A DNA stretch of 55,552 bases from the NCBI RefSeq assembly GCF_020696975.1, contig NZ_JAJGBK010000023.1, positions 1 through 55,552 on the forward strand, read 5' to 3'. Both the position numbers and the translations under genes were made by a program. The notes below the pieces were generated by a model. The model saw only the letters and a list, made by a program, of their open reading frames with translations. It had not been told where the DNA came from and made no database searches. Positions 47,334-55,552 of the stretch are shown one piece after another. Numbering within the stretch: position 1 is the first letter of the stretch; every line of letters begins with the position of its first letter. This stretch comes from Methanoculleus sp. GTDB taxonomy: Archaea; Halobacteriota; Methanomicrobia; Methanomicrobiales; Methanoculleaceae.

Positions 47334-47906
47334 GTTCTCCAGGTATTCCCTGCTCTTCCTCCCTTTTCCGTGGATGAGGATCTCGACCAGGTCTTCTTTC
47401 TCGTCGATATCGGTCGACATCCGAAACGAGTCGATCACCTCGACGGAGAAGCCGCACTCCTCTGCAACCCGCAGGTGGTCGATGAAACTTGCCCCGTAAA
47501 AGTCGGCGTGGAAGCATTTGGGCTTCTTTAAGAATATGACGTTCGTTCCGCCGCCACGTCCCGGGACAATAGCCATATCCTTCTCGGTGCGGATCAGCCG
47601 CTGGATGTCCCCGGCCGTCACCAGGGGGAGGTCGGCCATGATGATGAGCGCCGGGCAATGGAACTGTCCGAGCGCCCAGTTGATCGCTTCGTTCAATGAC
47701 TCTTTCCTGACGGCAATGAGTGCGTTCTCGTGCTTGAAGGGATGGGTGCAGAGCAGGGTGGCGCTGCACCCGGACTTCAGCACAGCGGTGATCACGTCTT
47801 CAAGCATCGCCCGGGCGAACGCCTCTCGTTCGTCCTGGCTAAGTATGCAGGAGAGGCGCGTTTTAGGGTTTACCGGCTTAAAGGGAATGAGTGCGTGAAA
47901 GTACAT
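47259..47906 (-). CDS. cofC: 2-phospho-L-lactate guanylyltransferase CofC
   Basis: 215 aa. HALIPFKPVNPKTRLS at the N-terminus is the nucleotide-binding loop, and IIMADLPLVTAGDIQRLI and IVPGRGGGTNVIFLK form the GT-A-like active site. It makes lactyl(2)diphospho-5'-guanosine for F420 side-chain assembly; some homologues use phosphoenolpyruvate. The protein is full length. It converges with cofE with an unusually long 75-bp tail overlap and diverges from cofG, so three F420 genes are clustered on both strands. Confidence 0.92.
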   Translation of the reverse strand: MYFHALIPFKPVNPKTRLSCILSQDEREAFARAMLEDVITAVLKSGCSATLLCTHPFKHENALIAVRKESLNEAINWALGQFHCPALIIMADLPLVTAGDIQRLIRTEKDMAIVPGRGGGTNVIFLKKPKCFHADFYGASFIDHLRVAEECGFSVEVIDSFRMSTDIDEKEDLVEILIHGKGRKSREYLENSGFSLVIDEKGRVGVQRDSHKETL

Positions 47907-47959
47907 TGTGAAACGGTTGTCGGGACGGTATCAAAAAGGCATCGTTACGGATGCTCCAC

Positions 47960-47985
47960 GCGACCCGCCCTAGCGACCCGCCCTA
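47960..47985. repeat. Perfect 13-bp tandem duplication
   Basis: GCGACCCGCCCTA occurs twice back to back (47960-47972, 47973-47985) in the 111-bp divergent space between cofC and cofG. It could be a recent slippage product or a two-site operator. Confidence 0.6.
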
Positions 47986-48017
47986 AAGTTCATGTTCGGG
48001 GGTGCCGACATATACCC

Positions 48018-49013
48018 ATGCACCGCCGCGTGATCACCTTTTCAAGGAACGTATTCCTCCCCTTAACGACAGCCTGCGCCAACCGTTGCGGCTACTGCTG
48101 TTTCCGGACCCCGGTGCGGGAGGGGTGCATTATGCCCCCCGATGAGGCGCTCCGGACCCTGGAAAGGGGTGCCGGCCTCAGCTGCACGGAAGCGCTCTTC
48201 ACGTTCGGGGAGCGGCCCGGCACGGTGCCCGGCTTTGCCGCGGAACTTGCGAGACTCGGCTACGCGGATATCCTCGACTACGTCTACGACCTCTCCCTTG
48301 CCGCCATCCGGCGGGGGCTCCTCCCGCACACCAACGCCGGCATCCTCTCCTACGAAGAACTCGACCGCCTCCGGCAGGTGAACGCGAGTATGGGACTGAT
48401 GCTTGAGACGACCGCCAACGTCCCCGCGCACCGGGACTCCCCCGGAAAAGACCCGGCGGTCCGGCTCGATATGATCGAGAACGCCGGAAAACTCTCGATA
48501 CCGTTCACGACCGGCATCCTGATCGGGATCGGCGAGACGATGGAGGACCGCGAGGAGTCGCTCAGGGCCATCAGTGATCTTCACCGCCGATACGGCCACA
48601 TCCAGGAGGTGATCATCCAGAACTTCTGCCCGAAGCCGGGGACGCCGATGGAGGACTCCCCGGTACCCGGGACGGACGAATTCCGTGCGACGATATCCCT
48701 TGCCCGGGAGATCCTCCCGGCCGATGTGGCGGTCCAGATACCCCCGAACCTCGCGGACGCGCACGATCTGGTACGGTACGGCGTGGACGACCTCGGCGGG
48801 GTCTCCCCGCTCACAATCGATTACGTCAACCCCGAGCACCCCTGGCCGCAGATCGAGGAACTCAAACGGGTGGCCGGGGACGCCGACCTCCGGGAGCGGC
48901 TCTGCATTTACCCGCAGTATATCGAGAAGGGATGGTATTCCTCCCTGCTCGAACCCCTGATCCGGCGCCTCGCAGAGAGGATTGCGGCACCAGACCGGCG
49001 TCGGGGTGCATAA
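48018..49013 (+). CDS. cofG: FO synthase subunit 1, CofG (radical SAM)
   Basis: 331 aa. The radical-SAM cysteine motif C20-ANR-C24-GY-C27 lies in FLPLTTACANRCGYCCFR; EALFTFGERPG and LEQ-like LMLETTANVP, QEVIIQNFCPKPGTPM and ITIDYVNPEHPWP are typical of CofG. With CofH it builds the 7,8-didemethyl-8-hydroxy-5-deazariboflavin ring of F420. cofH is not adjacent. The ATG at 48018 (MHRRVITFSRN) is chosen over a frame running back through cofC. It diverges from cofC. Confidence 0.94.
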   Translation: MHRRVITFSRNVFLPLTTACANRCGYCCFRTPVREGCIMPPDEALRTLERGAGLSCTEALFTFGERPGTVPGFAAELARLGYADILDYVYDLSLAAIRRGLLPHTNAGILSYEELDRLRQVNASMGLMLETTANVPAHRDSPGKDPAVRLDMIENAGKLSIPFTTGILIGIGETMEDREESLRAISDLHRRYGHIQEVIIQNFCPKPGTPMEDSPVPGTDEFRATISLAREILPADVAVQIPPNLADAHDLVRYGVDDLGGVSPLTIDYVNPEHPWPQIEELKRVAGDADLRERLCIYPQYIEKGWYSSLLEPLIRRLAERIAAPDRRRGA

Positions 49014-49055
49014 CCTCATCATTTATCCCGACAACACATATCAGGAGATTTCGCC

Positions 49056-49781
49056 ATGAAACAGGTTGACCTCCTCTACACAGGGAAAGCTAAGTCCGTC
49101 TACCGTACCGAAGACCCCGAAGTGTACATCATGAAGTTCCGGGATGACATCACGGCGTTCGACGGCGGGAAGAAAGATACCCTGGGCGGCAAGGGGAGAT
49201 ATAACGCTGAGGTCTCTTCCTTCTTCTTCAGGTACCTGGAGGAGAACGGGATCCGCACCCATTATCTCGCAAGCATCGAGCCCGGCACCATCGCGGTGCG
49301 GGGGCTTACGATGATCCCGCTTGAAGTGATCGTCAGGAATGTCGCGGCCGGCTCCATCGTCCGCAATTATCCGTTCGAAGAAGGGAAACCGCTCGACCCG
49401 CCGGTGATCGTCATCGACTTCAAGAGCGACGCCCATCACGACCCGATGCTCAACGACGACCTGATCTATGCTCTCGGCCTTGCAACGCCCGAGGAACTCG
49501 ACCAGATCAAGGCCATGGCGCTCGCGATAAACGATCTGCTCCGGGAATACCTCGACGCGCGCGGCATCACCCTGGTCGACTTCAAACTCGAGTTCGGCCG
49601 CGACGATGGAGAGATCCTTGTCGGGGATGAGATCAGCATGGACTCGATGCGTCTCTGGGACAAGGAGACCGGAGCGTCTCTCGATAAGGATGTCTACCGT
49701 TTCAACAAGGGAGACGTCATGGAGACCTACGCCGGCGTCGCGAAACGAATCCTCTCCCCGTCCCGGAGTGAATCCGGATGA
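49056..49781 (+). CDS. purC: SAICAR synthetase PurC
   Basis: 241 aa. YTGKAKSVY, DDITAFDGGKKDTLGGKG, PLEVIVRNVAAGSIVRNYPF and DFKLEFGRDDGEILVGDEISMDSMRLWD are complete PurC motifs for ATP-dependent joining of aspartate to CAIR in purine synthesis. AGGAGA lies 7-12 nt before the ATG. It overlaps purS by 4 nt and is the first gene of purC-purS-purQ. Confidence 0.96.
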   Translation: MKQVDLLYTGKAKSVYRTEDPEVYIMKFRDDITAFDGGKKDTLGGKGRYNAEVSSFFFRYLEENGIRTHYLASIEPGTIAVRGLTMIPLEVIVRNVAAGSIVRNYPFEEGKPLDPPVIVIDFKSDAHHDPMLNDDLIYALGLATPEELDQIKAMALAINDLLREYLDARGITLVDFKLEFGRDDGEILVGDEISMDSMRLWDKETGASLDKDVYRFNKGDVMETYAGVAKRILSPSRSESG

Positions 49782-50020
49782 AACACGACGTAACCATCAC
49801 CATCGCCCTCAAAGAGGGGATGCTCGACCCCGAGGCGCGTGCCATCCAGCACGCCCTCGCAAACCTGGGGTTCCCGACCGAGGCTCTGAGCACGGCGCGG
49901 CTCTTCCGGATCACGCTTGATGCGGCGGATGCGACGGCGGCGCGGGAGGTGGCCGGGCAGATGTGCGAACGGCTTCTCGCAAACCCGGTCATCCACCGCT
50001 ACACGATTGAGGTCGAGTAG
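49778..50020 (+). CDS. purS: FGAM synthase subunit PurS
   Basis: 80 aa, normal for PurS, the small structural subunit that bridges PurL and PurQ. TITIALKEGMLDPEARAIQHALANLGF at the N-terminus is diagnostic, with VIHRYTIEVE at the end. It overlaps purC and is 4 nt before purQ. The third subunit gene, purL, is not in the window. Confidence 0.94.
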   Translation: MKHDVTITIALKEGMLDPEARAIQHALANLGFPTEALSTARLFRITLDAADATAAREVAGQMCERLLANPVIHRYTIEVE

Positions 50021-50024
50021 GGCC

Positions 50025-50738
50025 ATGAGATTTGCTGTGGTGCAGTTCGGGGGCAGCAACTGCGACCGGGACACCTATCACGTTCTCGCGGACGTCTGCG
50101 GGGTCGATACGGACCTTGTCTGGTACAAGAACGGGCTCTCTCGCTCTTACGATGCCGTGGTCCTCCCCGGCGGGTTCTCGTACGGGGACTACCTCCGGGC
50201 GGGAGCCATCGCCGCCCGGACACCGGTCATGACCGAGATCGTCAGGCACGCGAACGAGGGCGGGCTCGTCCTCGGGATCTGCAATGGCGCCCAGATCGGT
50301 TCTGAGGCCGGATTGATCCCGGGCACCTTCACGCTGAATGCTTACCCGAAGTTCATATCACAGCACGTCTACCTCCGCGTGGAGAGCACCGCGTCCCCGT
50401 TCACCGCGCTCTACCGGGAGGGCGAGGTCATCCGGGTGCCGATCGCCCACAAGGAAGGCCGGTACGTCGCAACCGACGACGTGGTCGCGCGGCTGAACCG
50501 TGAGGGAAGGGTCGCGTTCCGGTTCTGCGATGAGCACGGCAACCTGACCGCTGAGAGCAACCCGAACGGGTCGGCGGAAAACATCGCCGGCGTCCTCTCG
50601 GAGGGTAGAAACGTCCTCGCGATGATGCCGCATCCTGAGCGGGCGAGTGAGCCCGTGCTCGGATCGGACGACGGGGTCAAAATCTTTAACTCGATGATCG
50701 CCTATATTGAAGAGTACGGGCGCCGGAGAGCGATATAA
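50025..50738 (+). CDS. purQ: FGAM synthase glutaminase subunit PurQ
   Basis: 237 aa. Class I glutamine amidotransferase: VVQFGGSNCDRD at the N-terminus, VLPGGFSYGDYLRAGA (near 45-60), nucleophile Cys in LGICNGAQIG (near 88) and catalytic His-Glu in MMPHPERASEP (near 208). It supplies ammonia to PurL. The ATG at 50025 is preferred because the longer frame overlaps purS almost fully. Confidence 0.96.
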   Translation: MRFAVVQFGGSNCDRDTYHVLADVCGVDTDLVWYKNGLSRSYDAVVLPGGFSYGDYLRAGAIAARTPVMTEIVRHANEGGLVLGICNGAQIGSEAGLIPGTFTLNAYPKFISQHVYLRVESTASPFTALYREGEVIRVPIAHKEGRYVATDDVVARLNREGRVAFRFCDEHGNLTAESNPNGSAENIAGVLSEGRNVLAMMPHPERASEPVLGSDDGVKIFNSMIAYIEEYGRRRAI

Positions 50739-50751
50739 GGGGAAATTTATC

Positions 50752-51033
50752 ATGACTGAAGAAGGGATCAAAGAGGCACGGGCCAGGGTAAAGGTGTACG
50801 CGAAAGAGAAAGGCTACGTGCTGAATGTCGACGAAAAGCAGCTCTCGGCCGTCCTTCGCGGGCTCGCCCGGAACCAGGAGCGGTATGGGGCGGCATACTG
50901 TCCCTGCCGGCTCCGGAGCGGGGACCCGGAGAAGGACCGGATCATCATCTGCCCCTGCATCTACCACGAGAAAGAGATCGAAGAGCAGGGAGCCTGCCAC
51001 TGCAGGCTGTTCTTCAAGAAGAAGTCTGAATAA
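50752..51033 (+). CDS. Ferredoxin:thioredoxin reductase catalytic subunit-like protein
   Basis: 93 aa. Six Cys in the FTR-beta pattern, C50-P-C52, C67-P-C69 and C82-H-C84, hold a [4Fe-4S] cluster beside a redox-active disulfide. The fold and length match the catalytic chain of plant and cyanobacterial FTR, which reduces thioredoxin with ferredoxin electrons. No variable (alpha) chain is nearby; archaeal homologues lack it generally. The ATG at 50752 follows AAGGGGAAA. The T6 run at 51037-51042 probably ends the transcript. It may be cotranscribed with the pur genes. Confidence 0.88.
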   Translation: MTEEGIKEARARVKVYAKEKGYVLNVDEKQLSAVLRGLARNQERYGAAYCPCRLRSGDPEKDRIIICPCIYHEKEIEEQGACHCRLFFKKKSE

Positions 51034-51036
51034 CTC

Positions 51037-51042
51037 TTTTTT
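51037..51042 (+). terminator. T6 terminator after the FTR-like gene
   Basis: Six T residues begin 4 nt after the stop codon. Archaeal RNA polymerase terminates on such U-runs without needing a hairpin, and no hairpin is seen. Confidence 0.5.
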
Positions 51043-51139
51043 GCGCCCTCGCTGCCTCCGGAAAGAGCGGAATGGCGTATCCTCCGGGCGGGGTTCGGAG
51101 GAAGAACAGGGGCCCGGATGATCTCCGCAACGTCATGCA

Positions 51140-52789
51140 TCACCGCCGGAACGTTCGCCCATGCCGCAGAGCGCTGTAGACCGCGTAGAACCCGATGATT
51201 ACCGCGACGATGTAGCCCAGCGTGGCGAGGAACGAGATGTAGCCCGGAATCGGGAGCTCGTCCATCCGGAGTATCAGCGACGAACCCACGACGACCGCGG
51301 CGACCACCAGCGCGATGATGACCTTGTCGCTCGTCCGGTCGATGACGTTGACGATCTCGTTGAGGTCACGGTTCTCGAGCTCGATCGTGACGGTGCCCTC
51401 CGAGAGGGTCTTTAAGGTCTCGTTCACGTTTGCCGGGATGGCAAGCAGCCCCTCTGCCGCGCCCGCAAGAGACCGGACAACACTCCCCAGGTTATCCGGG
51501 GAGAACCGCTGCTGCGCGGCGATCTCCATCAAGTACGGCCGGATCTTCTGGTCGAAGTTGAACGCAGGATCGAGCCGGATGCCGATGTCCATCACCATGA
51601 CGATCACCTTCATCATGAGCATCAGGGTCGGCGGCACCCGGATGTGGTAGCGGCGAAGGGTGTCGGTCAGGCCCCGGATTGCGACCGCAAAGTTCACCCG
51701 CTCAAGTTTCATCTCCCTATAATCCAGCAGGACCACGTAAAGGTCGTCTTTTACAGCATCAAGATTCGCCGGACTGATCCGCACATCGAGCCTCCCGAGC
51801 GCCGAGATCACGCCGGCGACGTCAGTTCGGGTCATAGCGAGGAGGAGGTCGACAAAGACACGCCGCCGCTCCGGGCGGAGGACCCCGACGATACCGTAGT
51901 CGAGGAAGGCGATCTCGCCCTGATTCGTCACCAGGAGGTTGCCCGGGTGGGGGTCGCCGTGAAAGAACCCGTCGACGAAGATCTGCTGGATGTAGGCGTG
52001 AAACCCGATGTCGGCAACCTCTTCCGGGAAGAGGCCGAGAGCCCGGATGGCCTCCACGTCGTCGATCCGCACCCCCTCGACATAGTCCATGGCAAGCAGG
52101 CAGCGACCGGAGATCTGCCAGTAGATGCGAGGGATCTTCACGCACGGGACGTCCTTGAGGTTCCGCTTGAGGCGCTCCGCGTTCATCCCGTCCTGGGTAA
52201 AATCTAGTTCGCGCCGGATCTGGGCCGAGAACTCGTTGACCATCCCCTGCAGGTTGTAGACCCGGAGATCAGGGAAGATCGACTCCGCCCGCACCACGAG
52301 CGACTGCAGGATGACAAGGTCGGTCTCGATCAGGTCGACGATCCCCGGGCGCTGCACCTTGAGAGCGACGACATGGCCGTCTTTCGTCACCGCCCGGTGC
52401 ACCTGCGAGAGGGAGGCCGCCGCGACCGGCTCCTCCTCGATGATATCGAAACACTCCTCAAGGTTCGGGCAGTATTCCTTGATCACCGGCCGGATGTTTG
52501 CGAACGGGATTGGGGCAACCCGGTCCTGAAGCCTCTGCAGTTCCTCGATGAGAGCGGGCGGGAGGAGCTCGCGGCGGGTGCTCATGATCTGGCCGAACTT
52601 GATGTAGGTCGGCCCCAGTTCCTCGATGGCGAGCCGGATACGGACGTACACCGACCGTTTCTCTTCAGGGGTCTTTCGAAACGCCCGCAGTCGCTCACCC
52701 CCGGGAATCATCTCCTCGACGAGGATCCCAAAACCGTACTTGACCAGCACATCCGCTATCTGCCGGTAGCGCTGGAGCCGGGTGACCAT
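51140..52789 (-). CDS. ABC1/AarF/UbiB family atypical kinase
   Basis: 549 aa. KFGQIMSTRRELLPPALIEELQRLQD at the N-terminus, the Ala-rich AAASLSQVHRA loop, VALKVQRPGI with the invariant Lys, DFTQDGMNAER, VEGVRID and the catalytic HGDPHPGNLLV with the metal motif FLDYGIVG are the UbiB set. Two C-terminal membrane helices (about 490-545) anchor it. In bacteria and mitochondria such ATPases support quinone synthesis and lipid export; in a methanogen without ubiquinone the substrate is probably an isoprenoid lipid (inference). It stands alone, ending after an MFS gene on the same strand. Confidence 0.92.
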   Translation of the reverse strand: MVTRLQRYRQIADVLVKYGFGILVEEMIPGGERLRAFRKTPEEKRSVYVRIRLAIEELGPTYIKFGQIMSTRRELLPPALIEELQRLQDRVAPIPFANIRPVIKEYCPNLEECFDIIEEEPVAAASLSQVHRAVTKDGHVVALKVQRPGIVDLIETDLVILQSLVVRAESIFPDLRVYNLQGMVNEFSAQIRRELDFTQDGMNAERLKRNLKDVPCVKIPRIYWQISGRCLLAMDYVEGVRIDDVEAIRALGLFPEEVADIGFHAYIQQIFVDGFFHGDPHPGNLLVTNQGEIAFLDYGIVGVLRPERRRVFVDLLLAMTRTDVAGVISALGRLDVRISPANLDAVKDDLYVVLLDYREMKLERVNFAVAIRGLTDTLRRYHIRVPPTLMLMMKVIVMVMDIGIRLDPAFNFDQKIRPYLMEIAAQQRFSPDNLGSVVRSLAGAAEGLLAIPANVNETLKTLSEGTVTIELENRDLNEIVNVIDRTSDKVIIALVVAAVVVGSSLILRMDELPIPGYISFLATLGYIVAVIIGFYAVYSALRHGRTFRR

Positions 52790-52832
52790 CGGGGATGAAT
52801 CTGCACTCCCGGTACTTAAGGGATGGGGCGGG

Positions 52833-54002
52833 TCATCCCCGGGAGGGGAGCCGGCCCCGGAGAAGGGACTTCCAGGGGTAGGGGACGGCGAGGAAGAGCG
52901 GAATGGCGAGGGCGATCGCGAGCGGGATCGTCATGAGCCCGAGCGTCAGTGTGGTCATATCGGCGATCCACCCGGTGGCTGCAACCCCCATCCCGCCCAC
53001 GCCGACCGCGAGCCCGAGCATCAGGCCGGAGACGAGCCCGACGTTCCCGGGGGCTATCTCATGGGCCATGGCGACGGTGACGGCAAACGTCGACCAGAGG
53101 ATGAACCCGAAGACCATCAGTGCAGCGATCGAGACGATGCCCCCGGTGGTGAGGAATACGGCAAACGGCGGTATAGCGGCGACAAGCCCGATGATCGTGA
53201 ACTCTTTGCGACCGTAGCGGTCGGAGAGGGTGCCGCCGACAACCTGCCCCACGACCCCGAACATGAGCATGCCCGAGACCAGGAGGTTCGCGGTCACGAG
53301 GTCGATGCCCCGCAGGGTGAGAACGGTCGGAAGATAGGCGACCGACCCGAAGATCGCCCATGCCCGGAGGCCCGAGGCCGCGACCAGGAGGACGATTGCC
53401 CGGTACGAGGGTCTGGCGGCAGGGACAGGGGTCTCGGGGACGGCATCCCGGTCGGGGGCGGGGAGGATACGTCTGAGCACCGCGGCGATCGCGATCCCGG
53501 GGACGGCCAGGATGACGAGGCCCGGAAGGCCCATCAGCCCGACGGCGACGCCCGCGCAGATGGGGCCGATGGCGTAGCCCAGGTTGCCGCCGATGACAAA
53601 GTAGGAGGTGATCCTTCCCCGGCTCGCGTCCCGGGTGAGGCGGCTGACGGTCCCGAGCGCGCTCGGATGGAAGAAGGCGTGCCCCAGCGCCGCGACGGCG
53701 ACGGACGCGAGAACGAGGTAGTAGTTGTTGAGCAGGCCGACGATGGATATGAAGAAGGCGCTTATGGCGACGCTCGTCCCGATGTGGACGGCAAACCCCC
53801 GGGTATCGAAGACCCAGCCGACGAGCGGCTGCACGAACGACGACGTGAGGTTGTAGACCGTGACGATCAGCCCGGCCAGGAAGAACGAGTAGCCCTGCTC
53901 CGCGATGAGGAGCGGCAGGATTGCAGGAAGAACGGGTGAGTAAAGGTCGGTGACCAGGTGGGCGGCCGAGAGCCCCCAGACCGGTTTTGTATCAGCAGTC
54001 AC
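52833..54002 (-). CDS. MFS transporter
   Basis: 389 aa with 12 predicted membrane helices. FDTRGFAVHIGT after the second helix stands in for the usual motif A, and GGTLSDRYGRKEFTIIGLVAA in the second half is a well-kept one. AALGHAFFHPSALGTVSRLTRD resembles fosmidomycin-resistance/YfnC-like exporters. The substrate is unknown. It is 4 nt downstream of the methyltransferase gene on the same strand, so it is cotranscribed with dph2 and that gene. Confidence 0.85.
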   Translation of the reverse strand: MTADTKPVWGLSAAHLVTDLYSPVLPAILPLLIAEQGYSFFLAGLIVTVYNLTSSFVQPLVGWVFDTRGFAVHIGTSVAISAFFISIVGLLNNYYLVLASVAVAALGHAFFHPSALGTVSRLTRDASRGRITSYFVIGGNLGYAIGPICAGVAVGLMGLPGLVILAVPGIAIAAVLRRILPAPDRDAVPETPVPAARPSYRAIVLLVAASGLRAWAIFGSVAYLPTVLTLRGIDLVTANLLVSGMLMFGVVGQVVGGTLSDRYGRKEFTIIGLVAAIPPFAVFLTTGGIVSIAALMVFGFILWSTFAVTVAMAHEIAPGNVGLVSGLMLGLAVGVGGMGVAATGWIADMTTLTLGLMTIPLAIALAIPLFLAVPYPWKSLLRGRLPSRG

Positions 54003-54006
54003 GGTG

Positions 54007-54618
54007 TCAGATCCGCCTTAAGTGTATAACCTCTACCGTAATATCCACCCGGTCTTTGCGGTGATGGGCAAACGTCCGCCGCATGGGAAACGCGCACCGT
54101 ATCACCTCCTCGATCGCCGCACGGCCCTCGGTATAGGCGGCGACGAACGGGGCCGAGCCCTCATTGAAGATGCCGTAGACCTCACTCGCGAGTTCGAGCG
54201 CCCGGTCGATGAACGGCCGGTCGGCGTGCGCTTTCTGTGCCCCGAACGGCGGGTTCATCACGACGGTGTCGCAGGCGAGGCCTGCCCGGTCGAGATCGGG
54301 ATCCCTGACATCGGCGACGATGAACTCGACGGAGACGCCGAATGCATCCGCGTTCCGCCGGGCAACGGCTATTGCGGCCGGGTCGACGTCGATCCCGGTC
54401 ACGGCGGATGCGCCGAGGAGAGCGGCGCCGCAGGCGAGGATCCCCGTCCCGCACCCGAGGTCGCAGACCCGGCGCCCCTCGATCGCCCCCTGCATGGCGG
54501 CATGGTGGAGGAGGCGGGCCGCCACCGGCGCGGGGGTCTGGTACTGTTCGAGCCGGGCGGTCGGCCGCTCGAAACCCTCCAGGCTCTCAAGCCGCATCTC
54601 AAGGTGCCGGAGATTCAT
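54007..54618 (-). CDS. METTL5-like RNA methyltransferase
   Basis: 203 aa. The N-terminal LEMRLESLEGFERPTARLEQYQTPAPVAARLL, the AdoMet loop CDLGCGTGILACGAALLGA (near 50-68) and the catalytic NPPFGAQKAHADRPFI (near 127-142) match the METTL5/archaeal adenine-N6 methyltransferase group, which in eukaryotes modifies 18S rRNA. Target here is probably rRNA, but proteins of this family were long annotated only as methyltransferases. It overlaps dph2 by 4 nt. Confidence 0.88.
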   Translation of the reverse strand: MNLRHLEMRLESLEGFERPTARLEQYQTPAPVAARLLHHAAMQGAIEGRRVCDLGCGTGILACGAALLGASAVTGIDVDPAAIAVARRNADAFGVSVEFIVADVRDPDLDRAGLACDTVVMNPPFGAQKAHADRPFIDRALELASEVYGIFNEGSAPFVAAYTEGRAAIEEVIRCAFPMRRTFAHHRKDRVDITVEVIHLRRI

Positions 54619-55552
54619 GGTGCAAGGTACTCGTCTATGGTATAATCGTCCCAGGTCCGGGCACCGCAGAGGATCTCGAACTCCGGCGGCGTCAGCACCG
54701 CGACCGGGAAGCGGATCTGGTCGTCGTAGGCAAGCCGGGGGCAGGCGGTGTTCACGTAAGCCCCGAATCCGAGGTCGAGCATCTCGGCAGGCGAGACCTC
54801 GCGCATCGCGACGAGCACGGCCCGCTCAGAGAGGGAGACGAGCCTTCGCGCGAGGTCCATCCGACGCTGCCCGCTCTTGGTGCTGACGATGATGCCGAAA
54901 CTCGCGGCATCCCGGGCCTTCTCCATCACCGCAGCGCGACGGCGGACCAGGCGGTCGGCGTCCACCTCCTGCACCTCGCCCGTGAAGGGGTCGAGCGCGA
55001 CCACCCTTGAACGGGTCGCGAGCTGGATACCGATCGGATGGAAGACCCCGGTTCCCACAAAGAGGATCTCGTCAGCCCCCGTCGCCCGTGCGGCGGCGAA
55101 GTTGCAGCCGAGCACCTGCCCCGGGATCGGCGTCCGGCTGTCCCCGGGTGCTATGACCGCCTCGATGCCGTGGTCGCGGAGGAACGCCGCCATCGCGTCG
55201 ACCAGGTGGACATGCTGGACGGTCGTGACGAGCCCGATGCGGCGGGAGTGGAGCGCCGGCAGGACCCTTTCGAGCACCCCGGGATCGAAGTCGAACCGGA
55301 CAGGCTCGTAGATGACATCCGGGCGCTCCTCGACCGGCGCGTGGCCGAAGTGGACAAGGATGTCGGCGTACGCGAGGGCGTCAAGCGCAAGGTCGCAGCC
55401 CCCGTAGCAGGGGTCGCCGCTGACGATCACATCAAATCCCTCACGGCGGAGGGCGGCGGCCGTCCCCGGCGCCTGCCGGGCAAGCCCGGCCGGGAACTGG
55501 AGGGCGACGGACCGCGCTCCTCGTTCGCGGAGCCTCTCGATAAGATCAGAAA
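54615..55552 (-). CDS. dph2: Diphthamide biosynthesis protein Dph2 (5' end outside window)
   Basis: About 312 codons are present; the gene continues beyond the right edge. Reading from the edge, SDLIERLRERGARSVALQFP and DVIVSGDPCYGGCDLA open the known N-terminal domain, so only the first few residues are missing. The three cluster cysteines occur in GGCDL, LGCNFA and NTACPRLAYDD. This is the archaeal homodimeric radical enzyme that transfers 3-amino-3-carboxypropyl to a His of elongation factor 2. An apparent GTG start at 55430 is internal, because the homology continues upstream of it. It leads an operon with the METTL5-like gene and the MFS transporter. Confidence 0.93.
   Translation of the reverse strand, partial: SDLIERLRERGARSVALQFPAGLARQAPGTAAALRREGFDVIVSGDPCYGGCDLALDALAYADILVHFGHAPVEERPDVIYEPVRFDFDPGVLERVLPALHSRRIGLVTTVQHVHLVDAMAAFLRDHGIEAVIAPGDSRTPIPGQVLGCNFAAARATGADEILFVGTGVFHPIGIQLATRSRVVALDPFTGEVQEVDADRLVRRRAAVMEKARDAASFGIIVSTKSGQRRMDLARRLVSLSERAVLVAMREVSPAEMLDLGFGAYVNTACPRLAYDDQIRFPVAVLTPPEFEILCGARTWDDYTIDEYLAP

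Noticed and set aside
47960-47985. CRISPR-like repeat
   Set aside because: Only two directly abutting 13-bp units, with no spacers and no cas genes.

Overview
The window is chromosomal DNA of a GC-rich methanogenic archaeon, most likely Methanoculleus or a close relative in Methanomicrobiales (inference). The evidence is the coenzyme F420 genes (cofE, cofC, cofG), heterodisulfide-reductase-type proteins, archaeal lipid enzymes (UbiA-type prenyltransferases and a geranylgeranyl reductase), archaeal translation and modification genes (Trm1, DRG GTPase, Dph2, METTL5-like), PurS, box-A/TATA promoters, and a 16S rRNA gene ending in a CCTCC anti-Shine-Dalgarno. I see no phage, insertion sequence, CRISPR array or replication origin.

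Layout. 1-5270: gamma carbonic anhydrase, HdrA-like protein, MtnA and DUF116 in one tightly coupled + strand operon, facing a bactofilin-like gene and a UbiA prenyltransferase. 5343-7967: tRNA-Arg(CCT) diverging from Trm1, a DRG GTPase, then tRNA-Glu(CTC). 8004-17191: MFS exporter, XPB-like helicase with HEAT repeats, fused ADP-forming acyl-CoA synthetase, cellulose-synthase-like glycosyltransferase, superoxide dismutase. 17543-23279: possible leader ORF, HdrC-HdrB fusion, soluble multi-sensor histidine kinase, MATE pump. 23668-26630: orphan ATP-cone, geranylgeranyl reductase, DUF3006 protein, secreted metallo-beta-lactamase/lamin-tail lipoprotein. 26843-32736: FilR1-type regulator, UbiA-like membrane protein, small cysteine protein, TIM-barrel protein, thioredoxin-NHL protein, fasciclin lipoprotein. 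32892-38500: complete 16S-tRNA-Ala-23S-5S operon on the minus strand with tandem promoters. 38563-43428: ScpA, SMC and a coiled-coil protein. 43617-50738: glyA-folD-folP-cofE, convergent cofC, cofG, purC-purS-purQ. 50752-55552: ferredoxin-thioredoxin-reductase-like protein, ABC1/UbiB kinase, MFS transporter, METTL5-like methyltransferase and the 3' part of dph2, which runs off the right edge.

How genes work together. GlyA, FolD and FolP join pterin-bound one-carbon chemistry to F420 cofactor assembly (CofC, CofE, CofG) and purine synthesis. SMC and ScpA form the condensin core. The geranylgeranyl reductase and prenyltransferases serve isoprenoid lipids. The HdrA-like and HdrC-HdrB-like proteins are unlinked and could form an alternative heterodisulfide or disulfide redox complex.

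Most interesting. (a) Two copies of a roughly 30-bp dyad-containing element precede the UbiA-like gene (27951) and the cysteine-protein gene (29015), next to a FilR1-family regulator. (b) A perfect 14-bp leader hairpin sits among tandem rRNA promoters. (c) The HdrCB fusion has both CCG motifs intact and is preceded by an overlapping 50-codon ORF. (d) A secreted MBL-lamin-tail protein is coupled to DUF3006. Most of the window is ordinary housekeeping sequence, and no single stretch clearly encodes a wholly new system.
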